Assembly: GCA_964388275.1 (NCBI GenBank)
Contig: CAYLZD010000063.1
Location: 1-13,405 of the forward strand
Origin: JARYLZ01 sp964388275
GTDB lineage: Bacteria > Bacteroidota > Ignavibacteria > SZUA-365
Direction of reading: 5' to 3'
Length of the DNA: 13,405 nucleotides
Positions 6,299-13,405 of the stretch are shown here, one piece after another. Both the position numbers and the translations under genes were made by a program. The notes below the pieces were generated by a model. It saw nothing but the letters and a program-made list of their open reading frames with translations, ran no database searches and had not been told where the DNA came from. Within the stretch, counting starts at the first letter, position 1. Every line of letters begins with the position of its first letter.

Positions 6299-7519
6299 AT
6301 GAACATCGACACCGGAAACACCGGTTTCATGCTGCTGTGCAGCAGTCTGGTCATGCTAATGACACCGGGACTCGCCTTCTTCTACGGGGGTCTTGTGGGC
6401 AGGAAAAACGTGCTCGCAATCATGATTCAAAGCTTCGTTTCGATGGGATGGACCACTGTTTTGTGGTTCGCATTCGGCTACTCGCTATGTTTCAGTGGTG
6501 ACGTGGGTGGAATAATAGGGAACCTCGACATGGCCTTCCTGCGCGGTGTGGACTTGAGCAGCGCATCGCCCATCAACGACGGTATACCGCTTCTGGTATT
6601 CATTGCATATCAGATGATGTTCGCGATAATCACTCCCGCGTTGATAACCGGCGCATTTACGAACCGGGTCACATTCAAGGCATATATGTGGTTTCTGACC
6701 GGATGGCTCGTTTTCGTGTATTTCCCGTTCGTGCACATGGTTTGGGGCGGCGGTGTGCTTCAGCAGTGGGGCGTTCTGGACTTCGCGGGAGGCATCGTAG
6801 TGCACAACATCGCCGGAATGGCGGCTCTGGCGTCCGTGATCTTCGTCGGTCGCCGAAAGGTGGAAGACCGCGGACCGCACAGCATTCCGCTGGTCGCCCT
6901 CGGCACCGGCCTGCTGTGGTTCGGATGGTACGGTTTCAACGCGGGCAGTGAATTCCGCGTGGATGCCGTTACAGCCAGCGCCTTTCTCAACACCGACGTG
7001 GCGGCGAGCTTCGCGGCCGTCACCTGGCTGATAATGGACTGGATACTCGCCCGCAAACCGAAATTCGTGGGTCTGCTCACCGGTGCGGTGGCAGGTCTCG
7101 CGACCATCACTCCGGCCGCGGGATTCGTGTCGCCTACCACCGCGGTCATCATAGGAATCGTTGCTGGTATCGTCTGCTATCTGGCCGTGGCACTGAAGAA
7201 CAAACTCAAACTTGACGACGCGCTCGACGTCTGGGGAGTCCACGGAGTCGGAGGCATGCTTGGCGTCTTGCTGCTGGGCGTTTTCGCTTCCACGGCTTTC
7301 AATCCAGCCGGCGTGGAAGGATTGCTCGGCGGCAACGTCAACTTCTTCTGGAAACAGTGCGTGGCCGTCCTGCTGTCCTCTGTCTGGGCGTTCTTTTTCA
7401 CTTATGCGATGCTGTGGCTAATAAATAAAATCACTCCTGTCCGTGTGGACGAAGCCCATGAAACCGACGGTCTCGATGCTTCGCTGCACGGAGAAACGGC
7501 ATATCTTGAAGACCGATGA
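6299..7519 (+). CDS. amt: ammonium transporter (Amt/MEP/Rh family)
   Basis: This 406-residue inner-membrane channel moves ammonium into the cell, normally as a trimer. The protein is almost wholly hydrophobic helices, consistent with the family's usual 11 membrane segments and length. It begins with an Amt-like first helix ending in TPGLAFFYGGLVGRKN, a family hallmark. The two pore histidines are present in the contexts GGIVVHNIAGMAAL and DVWGVHGVGGMLG, corresponding to His168 and His318 of E. coli AmtB. The tail has the typical GLD...HGETAY signature. No glnK (PII) gene lies within the window, although PII control is usual for the family. The porin gene begins 40 nt downstream on the same strand, indicating an operon. 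The upstream palindrome suggests control by a NarL-type regulator. There is no obvious cleavable signal peptide. Confidence 0.95.
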   Translation: MNIDTGNTGFMLLCSSLVMLMTPGLAFFYGGLVGRKNVLAIMIQSFVSMGWTTVLWFAFGYSLCFSGDVGGIIGNLDMAFLRGVDLSSASPINDGIPLLVFIAYQMMFAIITPALITGAFTNRVTFKAYMWFLTGWLVFVYFPFVHMVWGGGVLQQWGVLDFAGGIVVHNIAGMAALASVIFVGRRKVEDRGPHSIPLVALGTGLLWFGWYGFNAGSEFRVDAVTASAFLNTDVAASFAAVTWLIMDWILARKPKFVGLLTGAVAGLATITPAAGFVSPTTAVIIGIVAGIVCYLAVALKNKLKLDDALDVWGVHGVGGMLGVLLLGVFASTAFNPAGVEGLLGGNVNFFWKQCVAVLLSSVWAFFFTYAMLWLINKITPVRVDEAHETDGLDASLHGETAYLEDR

Positions 7520-7559
7520 CATGTACAGAAAATTTCAAAACCAGAGCAGGCACGACATC

Positions 7560-8657
7560 ATGACAAGATTTCTTTCCACGACGCTGCCATTCGCCCTAAT
7601 ACTCTGCTACTCGGCGCTGGCTCAATCCGGAAGCGACAGCTCACCAAAATGGTTCGAGGGAGTTTCGTTCAACGGCTTCGTTTCCTCTGCTTTTACCTAC
7701 AATTTCAACAAGCCGGTTGACGGTCATAATTCGTTTCGCGCATTCGATACCAGGCATAACTCGTTCTCGATCGACGTGTTCGAACTTGCAGTACAGCGTG
7801 ACGCGTCCGAAGTCGGGGACGCCGGTTTCCGCGTGGATGTCACAGCCGGTTCCACGATACCTCAGGCAACCCATTCGTCGGGCATGAACACGGGTGATTT
7901 CGATCTGCAGCAGGCGTACGTTTCATGGAATGCTCCGCTCGGAGACGGCCTCCATATCGACTTTGGAAAATTCGCCACTCATCTGGGCTATGAACTGATC
8001 GACGGTTACGACGGATTCAACGACAACTATTCCCGGTCGTTCCTCTTCGGCTATGCGATCCCCTTCACTCATACGGGAATTCGAGCCAGGTACGACTTCT
8101 CCTCCTCGCTTTCATTTGCAGCCCTGGTTGTAAACGGCTGGGACAACGCCGTCGACAACAACAGTTCCAAGTCTATCGGAGGACAGCTTTCCGCATCCCC
8201 GCTCAGTGGATTGAATCTTTACGCCAACTACATTTTCGGTCCGGAACGAGACGGTAACAATTCCGCAAACCGAAGCGTACTCGACATCTGTGCCTCCTAC
8301 GCCCCGTCTGAAGCTCTCACCGTCGGAATTAACATCGACATGGGAAACGAGGACGACTTCGACGCCGACAACAGCGCGGGCTGGAACGGATTCGCCGCCT
8401 ATCTACGTTACTCCCTCTGCCCCGCATTCGCAGTTGCCGCGCGAGCTGAAATGTTCGACGACAAAGACGGCGCTCGTTCCGGCACGAAACAAAAGCTGAC
8501 GGAGTTCACGATAACGCCGGAATACCGTCCTTCCCCTGGTCTGGCTTTCCGGCTTGAATTCAGAATGGACATGTCCGATCAAAAGGTGTTCGTGAAGGAC
8601 GGCGAGCCGGTAGACTCGCAATCCACACTAGCATTCAACGGCGTGTTCTTCTTCTGA
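7560..8657 (+). CDS. outer-membrane beta-barrel porin, bbp2/OmpL-like family
   Basis: The 365-residue product starts with a signal peptide (MTRFLSTTLPFALILCYSALA, cut before the final residues, then QSGSD), and its last residues are VFFF, the C-terminal aromatic expected for proteins handed to the BAM machinery. The body alternates polar and hydrophobic residues in beta-strand style with Gly/Asn/Asp-rich turns. The segment FGKFATHLGYELIDGYDG, followed by a Tyr-rich FLFGYAIPFTHTG, is typical of the putative beta-barrel porin-2 family (PF07642). It probably forms a channel for small solutes. Its place 40 nt after amt suggests a role in letting ammonium or another nitrogen source across the outer membrane, which is inference. 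ATG 7521 is an alternative start adding 13 residues; 7560 gives the cleaner signal peptide and has GAGCAGG upstream. Confidence 0.85.
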   Translation: MTRFLSTTLPFALILCYSALAQSGSDSSPKWFEGVSFNGFVSSAFTYNFNKPVDGHNSFRAFDTRHNSFSIDVFELAVQRDASEVGDAGFRVDVTAGSTIPQATHSSGMNTGDFDLQQAYVSWNAPLGDGLHIDFGKFATHLGYELIDGYDGFNDNYSRSFLFGYAIPFTHTGIRARYDFSSSLSFAALVVNGWDNAVDNNSSKSIGGQLSASPLSGLNLYANYIFGPERDGNNSANRSVLDICASYAPSEALTVGINIDMGNEDDFDADNSAGWNGFAAYLRYSLCPAFAVAARAEMFDDKDGARSGTKQKLTEFTITPEYRPSPGLAFRLEFRMDMSDQKVFVKDGEPVDSQSTLAFNGVFFF

Positions 8658-8675
8658 TACACGCGCTTCGAGTGG

Positions 8676-8708
8676 AACGGCGCTCTTCAACGGGGCGCCG
8701 TTTTTTTT
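8676..8708 (+). terminator. intrinsic terminator of the amt-porin operon
   Basis: AACGGCGC (8676-8683) pairs perfectly with GCGCCGTT (8695-8702) around an 11-nt loop, and the stem runs into a T8 tract (8701-8708). It lies 18 nt after the porin stop codon. Confidence 0.9.
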
Positions 8709-9493
8709 CCGCGGAGTCAGAACCAACACTCTACTTATGGCGACAAGCCGCAAGAGCGAAGGGGCGCCTTCTTCCGAACGGCGAATCGACGCCGGATGGC
8801 TGCTCGAACGCTCCGGCCGGCCGGAAGTCGTCGAGGAACTCGCGGCATGGCTCCCGCTGCGAAGGCCGGCGAAGACCGGAGGAGTATTCCAGGAATCTCG
8901 CCGAGAGGACGCGTAATGCAGGCTTTCTGAAGGATGTTTCTCCCTTGTTGCGGCCGGGATTGAATTATGATGCAACAGAAGCACATCGGCTTGCGGGGAA
9001 CAGCTGATCGCAAGATTATGATATCAGACGACACTCGTGCGTGTGAGGCCGTGGGCAACAGAACTCACGAGTTTGGCGCCAAATATCGCAGAAGTGGACG
9101 CATTCAGTCCACTATTCGGCATCGGCGAGGAGGCCGTGGATTTCCTCATGGAACATGTCCTGGAGAAGCAATGGACACATCGAAATGCGTCCTCGATCTT
9201 GAAGCGCCAGTTCCTGGCAGCGCGTCAACCAGGCGCCGATCGATTCGCACCGGCCGCGGGCGCCGCGAAGGTTTGTATGAAGAATGATATGAAACTAACG
9301 GGCGGTTGCTGATCGTCATTCTATTCAGTATCTTTTTCAGGTTCGAGCGCGTTATGCTCGCCTTCAAACCGCAGTTAAAACACCGAATTCTTTTCTTGGA
9401 CGTGAAATGACGGTTTGCGGAGTTATTCAAAGAGTTTGAATGAAATGAACAAAAATCGCCGGAGTACGCCCTTGTAAGTCGATAAAGATCAAT
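8709..9493. other. 785-bp region without a supported gene
   Basis: Two plus-strand frames are worth noting but not calling. ATG 8737 to TAA 8916 gives 59 residues with GC-rich third positions and a stretch LLERSGRPEVVEELAAWLPL, but no ribosome binding site. GTG 9037 to TGA 9312 gives 91 residues with an amphipathic stretch EEAVDFLMEHVLEKQW, also without a site. Both could be decayed genes. Nothing recognisable was seen on the minus strand. Confidence 0.5.
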
Positions 9494-9567
9494 GCCCCCG
9501 TAGCTCAGGTGGATAGAGCAGCGGTTTCCTAAACCGTTTGTCGGGTGTTCGAGTCACCCCGGGGGTA
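9494..9567 (+). tRNA. tRNA-Arg (anticodon CCU)
   Basis: The sequence folds into a full cloverleaf: acceptor GCCCCCG with CGGGGGT (first pair G-U), D stem GCTC/GAGC, anticodon stem GCGGT/ACCGT (one G-U) with loop TTCCTAA, variable region TTGTC, and T stem GGGTG/CACCC with loop TTCGAGT. Position 34-36 is CCT, so it reads AGG arginine codons. The discriminator base is A at 9567, and CCA is not encoded. A 7-bp tandem repeat starts seven bases after its end. Confidence 0.96.
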
Positions 9568-9573
9568 CGAAGA

Positions 9574-9643
9574 GGAGTAGGGAGTAGGGAGTAGGGAGTA
9601 GGGAGTAGGGAGTAGGGAGTGGGGAGTGGGGAGTGGGGAGTAG
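9574..9643 (+). repeat. ten-copy 7-bp tandem repeat after the tRNA
   Basis: Ten units in exact register: six GGAGTAG (9574-9615), three GGAGTGG (9616-9636) and one GGAGTAG (9637-9643). This is the longest of the short repeats found after gene ends in this window. Such arrays mutate by replication slippage, so copy number may vary between strains. Confidence 0.95.
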
Positions 9644-9867
9644 AGTTCGTTGCTTGCGCGGGGGTAGCGGGTTGGTGGTATTCATCGGATGCGTGGAGGC
9701 CGGGTATGGACGGGATTCCGGTAACACCTTATAACACCGTAACAAATCCTGTATTGCCTCGTATCCGGAGAATATTTCTCGAACGCCGCTCATCCGGCAC
9801 GATAAGCAGCTTCAAACCATGCCGCTCGCCGGATGAAGGACGTCGTTGACCGTCAATGTTCAGTTCC

Positions 9868-9872
9868 GGAGG
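9868..9872 (+). promoter_or_regulatory. ribosome binding site fixing the start of the T9SS cargo gene
   Basis: GGAGG lies four bases before ATG 9877. An in-frame ATG at 9856 would add MFSSGGS before the signal peptide and would place the GGAGG inside the gene, so 9877 is preferred. Confidence 0.7.
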
Positions 9873-9876
9873 ATCC

Positions 9877-10653
9877 ATGAAACAGTTTCTTTTTCTTCTG
9901 CTTTCAGCCGCCTTTTCCGAGCTGGCCCTCGCACAGATAGTCTATACCGACGTGTCGCCGGACAGCACTGTTTCGGCCACTATGGAGCAGCTCATCAAAT
10001 CCTACTACATCGACCTCGACAACGACGGCGCCTATGAGATGGAGTTGCGCCATTTCAATCCGGATCCTGACAACCTTGCCGTGGAGTTGCATCGGAATCC
10101 GGACAGCATGGTGGAGCCGCAGGTGCTCACCGGCAGCTCGGGTCATGCGCGTTCTTTCGGGCCGGGATTCGTGGTGAATTCCGCAGCGGTTTACTGGGGT
10201 CAGGACCAGTGGGGCATACTCGACGCCCCGTGGTACGGCGGCGGCGACAAATTCTTCGGCTTCCGCTTCAAACGGCGCGGAGAATGGCATTACGGCTGGG
10301 CGCGCGTCGCCATCCCGGCGGACGGATCGAGCTTCACTATCAAGGATTATGCATACGAGGAAATGGCGAACTCGGCAATTGCCACCGGCGGCGGTATCTC
10401 GGGTGTGGAACCGCTCTATGCCGACCGGTTCTCAGTGAGATACAACCACTCCGACGGACTTATCGTGCTGCAGCATCCGGATATGAACGGAGGCGAAATC
10501 GGGATACTCGACATTCTTGGCAGAACCGTCATCAGGCGGCCGGCGGCGGGCGATGAGACGCGGATCGACGCGCGCGGCCTCGCGCGAGGGACTTACATTG
10601 TGGTGCTGATGCCTTCGGAGGCGGAAGCTTGTGTGATGAGGGTGAGGTTTTGA
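9877..10653 (+). CDS. secreted protein with C-terminal type IX secretion sorting domain
   Basis: The 258-residue product has a signal peptide (MKQFLFLLLSAAFSELALA, cut before QIVYTD) for Sec export. The middle part (about 20-170) starts with YYIDLDNDGAYEMELRHF, an Asp-rich FG-GAP/calcium-loop-like segment. Near its end FFGFRFKRRGEWHYGWARV and TIKDYAYE recall a pattern I associate with uncharacterised secreted proteins of several phyla. The last 80 residues look like a T9SS type A sorting domain: IGILDILGRTVIRR, a stretch ending IDARGLARGTYIVVLM, and a final basic VMRVRF. In Bacteroidota this domain directs export through the T9SS pore and is usually removed at the surface. No enzymatic motif is visible, so the function is unknown. 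An 8-bp tandem repeat begins four bases after the stop. Confidence 0.85.
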   Translation: MKQFLFLLLSAAFSELALAQIVYTDVSPDSTVSATMEQLIKSYYIDLDNDGAYEMELRHFNPDPDNLAVELHRNPDSMVEPQVLTGSSGHARSFGPGFVVNSAAVYWGQDQWGILDAPWYGGGDKFFGFRFKRRGEWHYGWARVAIPADGSSFTIKDYAYEEMANSAIATGGGISGVEPLYADRFSVRYNHSDGLIVLQHPDMNGGEIGILDILGRTVIRRPAAGDETRIDARGLARGTYIVVLMPSEAEACVMRVRF

Positions 10654-10657
10654 GGTT

Positions 10658-10693
10658 GGACGTGAGGACGTGAGGACGTGAGGACGTGGGGAC
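10658..10693 (+). repeat. 8-bp tandem repeat after the T9SS cargo gene
   Basis: Three GGACGTGA units (10658-10681), one GGACGTGG (10682-10689) and a partial unit follow the stop codon at a distance of four bases. It shares the GGACGT core with the ferritin-linked repeat but has a period of 8 rather than 7. Confidence 0.9.
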
Positions 10694-10944
10694 GATGCGA
10701 TTGAATGGGGTTGTGCGGGCGGGTATCGGTGAGCATTTTGTCGCGTTCGAGAGGGGTTTGCGGTCCTTTGGTGTGCTGATGAGGAGAAATCCTCGAAAAA
10801 TCCCTAATTTTGGGCTGCGACAGGCAGAATGCGGGAAACGATTCATGAGCGCATGTTGTTACTGAATACGGGCCCGTTTCATCCGGCTCCCCTGAACCGA
10901 CATCAAATCATCCTTCCATCGATCAATCAGCGCAGGAGAAGCAC

Positions 10945-11454
10945 ATGCTCAGCGAAAAAATGGTCGCCAAGATCAACGAACAGATCACAGTCGAATTCGA
11001 ATCCTCGAACCTCTACCTCCAAATGGCCGCTTGGTGCGGCGTGAAGGGCCTCGAGGGCTCTTCGGCTTTTCTGAAGGCGCATGCCGAGGAAGAGCGCATG
11101 CACATGATGAAATTCTTCAATTACCTGCTCGAAACCGGCAACATGGCTCAGCTCAGCGCTATGCAGAAGCCGCAGCACGAGTACAACTCTCTGCCGGAGA
11201 TGTTCGCGCAGATCCTCGATCATGAGCGCTTCGTGACACGGAAAATCAATGAGCTGGTGGCGCTGGCCTACGAGGAGAAGGACTATGCCACACTGAATTT
11301 TCTCCAGTGGTACGTGGCTGAACAGATGGAGGAAGAAACCCTCTTCGGCGGCTTACTCGACAAGATCAACATGGTGGCATACGACGGCCGCGGTCTGTAT
11401 CTGGTGGACAGGGATATGGCCAAGCTGGCCACCGCGCCGGAGGCGGAGGGTTAG
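10945..11454 (+). CDS. ftnA: bacterial non-haem ferritin
   Basis: This 169-residue protein forms the 24-subunit shell that oxidises Fe(II) and stores it as ferric mineral in the cytoplasm. The ferroxidase centre residues stand at the same numbers as in E. coli FtnA: E17, Y24, E50 and H53 (in EEERMH), E94 (DHERF), and E126-Q127 with E130 (WYVAEQMEEE). The length and four-helix pattern match the family, and the fifth helix with the tail DRDMAKLA is present. AGGAGA at 10934-10939, five bases before the ATG, supports the start. The gene appears monocistronic, with a terminator-like hairpin about 50 nt after its stop. No Fur-box match was obvious upstream. The short acidic tail after LATAP is not conserved. 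Confidence 0.95.
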   Translation: MLSEKMVAKINEQITVEFESSNLYLQMAAWCGVKGLEGSSAFLKAHAEEERMHMMKFFNYLLETGNMAQLSAMQKPQHEYNSLPEMFAQILDHERFVTRKINELVALAYEEKDYATLNFLQWYVAEQMEEETLFGGLLDKINMVAYDGRGLYLVDRDMAKLATAPEAEG

Positions 11455-11459
11455 GCGTC

Positions 11460-11487
11460 AAACGTTAAACGTTGGACGTTGGACGTG
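11460..11487 (+). repeat. four 7-bp repeats after the ferritin gene
   Basis: Units AAACGTT, AAACGTT, GGACGTT and GGACGTG run in exact 7-bp register from the sixth base after the TAG stop, showing two sequence classes within one small array. Confidence 0.88.
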
Positions 11488-11502
11488 AAAACAAATCTGT
11501 AG

Positions 11503-11541
11503 GCGCGCCGCTGCGAGTAGGTTGAAAAGCGGCGCGCTTTT
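11503..11541 (+). terminator. probable intrinsic terminator of the ferritin gene
   Basis: GCGCGCCGC (11503-11511) and GCGGCGCGC (11529-11537) pair perfectly around a 17-nt loop, followed by TTTT. The large loop and short T tract make it weaker than the terminator at 8676-8708. Confidence 0.65.
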
Positions 11542-11646
11542 CGTATTAAGCGGCGGCGGAGCGGCGGTTCGCCTGAAATGAAAACCGCGGCTTTTTCGTA
11601 ACTTCATGCGCGAAGCACCCACCCGATAACCGTATTACAGACCTTT

Positions 11647-13365
11647 ATGAGACTTACATCGTATTTCGTCCCCACTCTCAAGGAAATCCCGGCCGATGCG
11701 CAGATGCCCAGCCATCAGCTCATGCTGCGGGCGGGCATGATCCGTCCGCTGTCCGCCGGCATATATTCGCTGCTGCCTTTCGGCTGGCGCGTGTGGAGGA
11801 AGGTGATCGATATCATACGCGAGGAAATGGACCGCATCGGCGGACAGGAGTTTCTGCTTCCGGCGCTGAATCCGCGCGAGGTCTGGGAGGAGACGGGAAG
11901 GGTGGAGGCCTTCGGCGACACGATGTTCCACCTGAAGAACCGCGACTACGTTCTGGCGCCCACGCACGAGGAGATCATCACCTCGATAGCCCGCGCTTCG
12001 GTGAACTCCTACCGCGACATGCCGCAGATCTGGTATCAGATACAGACAAAATTCCGCAACGAACCGCGTCCGAAATCAGGCGTGATACGCGGCAGGCAAT
12101 TCACCATGAAGGACGCTTACTCGCTGGACGCCACATGGGAAGGACTTGACGAAAGCTATCGCAAGCATCATGAAGCATACTGCCGGATTTACGACCGTTG
12201 CGGCTTGAAATACTTCGTGGTGGGAGCTTCGAGCGGCGCCATGGGCGGCAGCGGCTCGGAGGAATTCATGGTGGAATCGGAAGCGGGCGAAGACCTGTGC
12301 GCCTTCAACCTCGAAAGCGGCTACGCCGCCAACATCGAGGTCGCTTCCTCGAATATCCCGCCCGTCGAGCGGATTGCGCTGGACGCCCCCGCCGAGAAGT
12401 TCGCCACGCCGAACGCACGATCCATCGACGACCTGGTCGCACAGTTCGGCCTCGACGAGAGGCGCTGCGCCAAGTCGCTCGTCTACTTCGCCGACGAAAA
12501 GCCGTATCTGATCTTCATGTGCGGCAACGACCAGTTGAACGAGGCCAAATTACAGGCGGCTCTGGGCGCCGCGCAGGTCAGGCCCGCGCGCGACGAGGAG
12601 CTACCCCTGCTCACCGGCGCTGACTCGGGCTCGATCGGACCGATAAATCTGAAAAGCGGTCTGCCGCGGATCGCCGATCTCCGTATCGCGCACGCGAACG
12701 GCATGGTCAGCGGCGCCAACGAAAACGGCTTCCACTACCGCAACATCGATCTCGACCGCGACGCGAGCATTTCCGCGTATCATGACCTCAGGGTAGTCCA
12801 GGAAGGGGAACCCGATCCGATCGGCAACCGTCCGTTGAGCGTCAAGAAGGCAATCGAGGTCGGGCACATTTTCAAGCTCGGCACCAAGTACAGCGCTGCC
12901 ATGGGCGCGAATTTCCTCGACGACCACGGCGAGGAACATCCCATAATAATGGGCTCGTACGGCATCGGCGTCGAGAGGGTTGTGGCCTGCCATATCGAGC
13001 AGAGGCATGACGCGGACGGCATCGCCTGGCACCCGAACATCGCGCCTTTCCATGTGCAGGTCACTGCGCTGAAGATCGAGAGCGAAACCGTGCGCGAACA
13101 CGCCGAGAAGCTGTATGCGGATCTGTCGGCCGCCGGTTTCGAGACGCTGTTCGACGATCGAGCGGGCCTCAATCCCGGCTTCAAGTTCAAGGATGCCGAT
13201 CTGCTCGGCCTGCCGTTGAACGTGATAGTGGGCGAGAAACATCTGAGGGACGGGAATGTGGAGATCAAGGTCCGAGCGAGCGGCGAACGGCGTATTGCGC
13301 CTTTCGGAGAGGCGGTGGCGGTGTGCGGGGAGTTGTTGGGGGAGTTGGTGAAGGGTGAAGGGTGA
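11647..13365 (+). CDS. proS: prolyl-tRNA synthetase, long bacterial type with editing domain
   Basis: This 572-residue cytoplasmic class II synthetase charges tRNA-Pro with proline. The length is that of the bacterial form. Visible in order: the N-terminal catalytic region with LMLRAGMIRPLSAGIYSLLP and APTHEEII; motif 2 FRNEPRPKSGVIRGRQFTMK from residue 136; an insertion of about 170 residues (about 225-395) between motifs 2 and 3 that resembles the YbaK-like editing domain which clears Ala-tRNA-Pro, including IDDLVAQFGL, K276 in AKSLVYF and GSIGPINL; motif 3 GSYGIGVER at 436-444; and a C-terminal anticodon-binding domain (about 475-572). No Shine-Dalgarno precedes ATG 11647, but the N-terminus MRLTSYFVPTLKE fits the family. 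Its stop codon lies within a 7-bp tandem repeat. Confidence 0.96.
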   Translation: MRLTSYFVPTLKEIPADAQMPSHQLMLRAGMIRPLSAGIYSLLPFGWRVWRKVIDIIREEMDRIGGQEFLLPALNPREVWEETGRVEAFGDTMFHLKNRDYVLAPTHEEIITSIARASVNSYRDMPQIWYQIQTKFRNEPRPKSGVIRGRQFTMKDAYSLDATWEGLDESYRKHHEAYCRIYDRCGLKYFVVGASSGAMGGSGSEEFMVESEAGEDLCAFNLESGYAANIEVASSNIPPVERIALDAPAEKFATPNARSIDDLVAQFGLDERRCAKSLVYFADEKPYLIFMCGNDQLNEAKLQAALGAAQVRPARDEELPLLTGADSGSIGPINLKSGLPRIADLRIAHANGMVSGANENGFHYRNIDLDRDASISAYHDLRVVQEGEPDPIGNRPLSVKKAIEVGHIFKLGTKYSAAMGANFLDDHGEEHPIIMGSYGIGVERVVACHIEQRHDADGIAWHPNIAPFHVQVTALKIESETVREHAEKLYADLSAAGFETLFDDRAGLNPGFKFKDADLLGLPLNVIVGEKHLRDGNVEIKVRASGERRIAPFGEAVAVCGELLGELVKGEG

Positions 13366-13367
13366 AG
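13347..13367 (+). repeat. three 7-bp repeats overlapping the proS stop codon
   Basis: GGTGAAG occurs three times in a row, and the TGA at 13363-13365 is within the third unit, so the last residues of the protein (LVKGEG) are encoded by the repeat. Confidence 0.85.
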
Positions 13368-13405
13368 AGGGGTCGGGGATTTATGAGGTTTTTATCTGTT
13401 GTTAT

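Noticed and set aside
6485..7243. 252-codon minus-strand frame inside amt
   Set aside because: It is a shadow of the amt gene in GC-rich DNA, rich in His, Arg and Glu with no family pattern.
8628..9058. Minus-strand frames across the gap between porin and tRNA
   Set aside because: One begins within the porin end and runs through the terminator, and neither shows a domain or start signal.
9554..9793. Minus-strand frame with repeated PTPYSLL peptide
   Set aside because: The repetition comes from the 7-bp repeat after the tRNA, and the frame runs into the tRNA itself.
12601..13242. 213-codon minus-strand frame inside proS
   Set aside because: It is antisense to conserved parts of the synthetase and has no independent evidence.

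Overview
The window looks like a chromosomal stretch from a Gram-negative bacterium of the Bacteroidota/FCB superphylum. The best evidence is a secreted protein (9877-10653) ending in what looks like a type IX secretion (T9SS) type A sorting domain. An outer-membrane beta-barrel porin with a signal peptide and a C-terminal Phe, and weak or absent Shine-Dalgarno sequences before several genes, fit this. Every convincing gene is on the + strand and uses GC-rich third positions. A genus cannot be named from sequence alone.

Layout. (1) 1-3300 is gene-poor and repeat-rich. A roughly 1.1-kb array with a 21-bp period (157-1285) is broken by a run of exactly 100 N, almost certainly an assembly gap of unknown true size. 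It is followed by a small 22-24-bp repeat, a decayed IS5-like transposase remnant on the minus strand (1750-1971), a weaker coding-like remnant (2119-2538), and an apparently non-coding 454-bp element (2610-3063). That element has 13-bp perfect terminal inverted repeats, sits exactly between two 42-bp direct repeats, and contains a 146-bp imperfect palindrome and a 13-bp perfect hairpin. (2) 3208-5883 holds a two-component system: a membrane sensor histidine kinase of the NarX/DesK-like HisKA_3 class with a Cache-like periplasmic region, and a NarL/FixJ response regulator, overlapping by 4 nt (ATGA). A 36-codon ORF overlaps the GTG start of the kinase. (3) 6170-8708 holds an ammonium transporter (amt) and a bbp2-type outer-membrane porin, 40 nt apart and closed by an intrinsic terminator. 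An 18-bp palindrome upstream of amt has the same geometry as known NarL-family (GacA/UvrY) sites, so the neighbouring two-component system may control this operon. (4) 9494-11541 holds tRNA-Arg(CCU), the T9SS cargo protein and a bacterial ferritin with a terminator. (5) 11647-13365 is a long bacterial-type prolyl-tRNA synthetase with its editing insertion.

A recurring theme is short tandem repeats of 7 bp (once 8 bp), G-rich on the coding strand, directly after or overlapping gene ends: after the response regulator, the tRNA, the T9SS protein, the ferritin and proS. The least explained parts of the window are these repeats, the 21-bp array (also 3 x 7) and the direct-repeat-flanked 454-bp element. 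The amt-porin pair and the two-component system together suggest ammonium uptake regulated by an external signal, but that link is inference.
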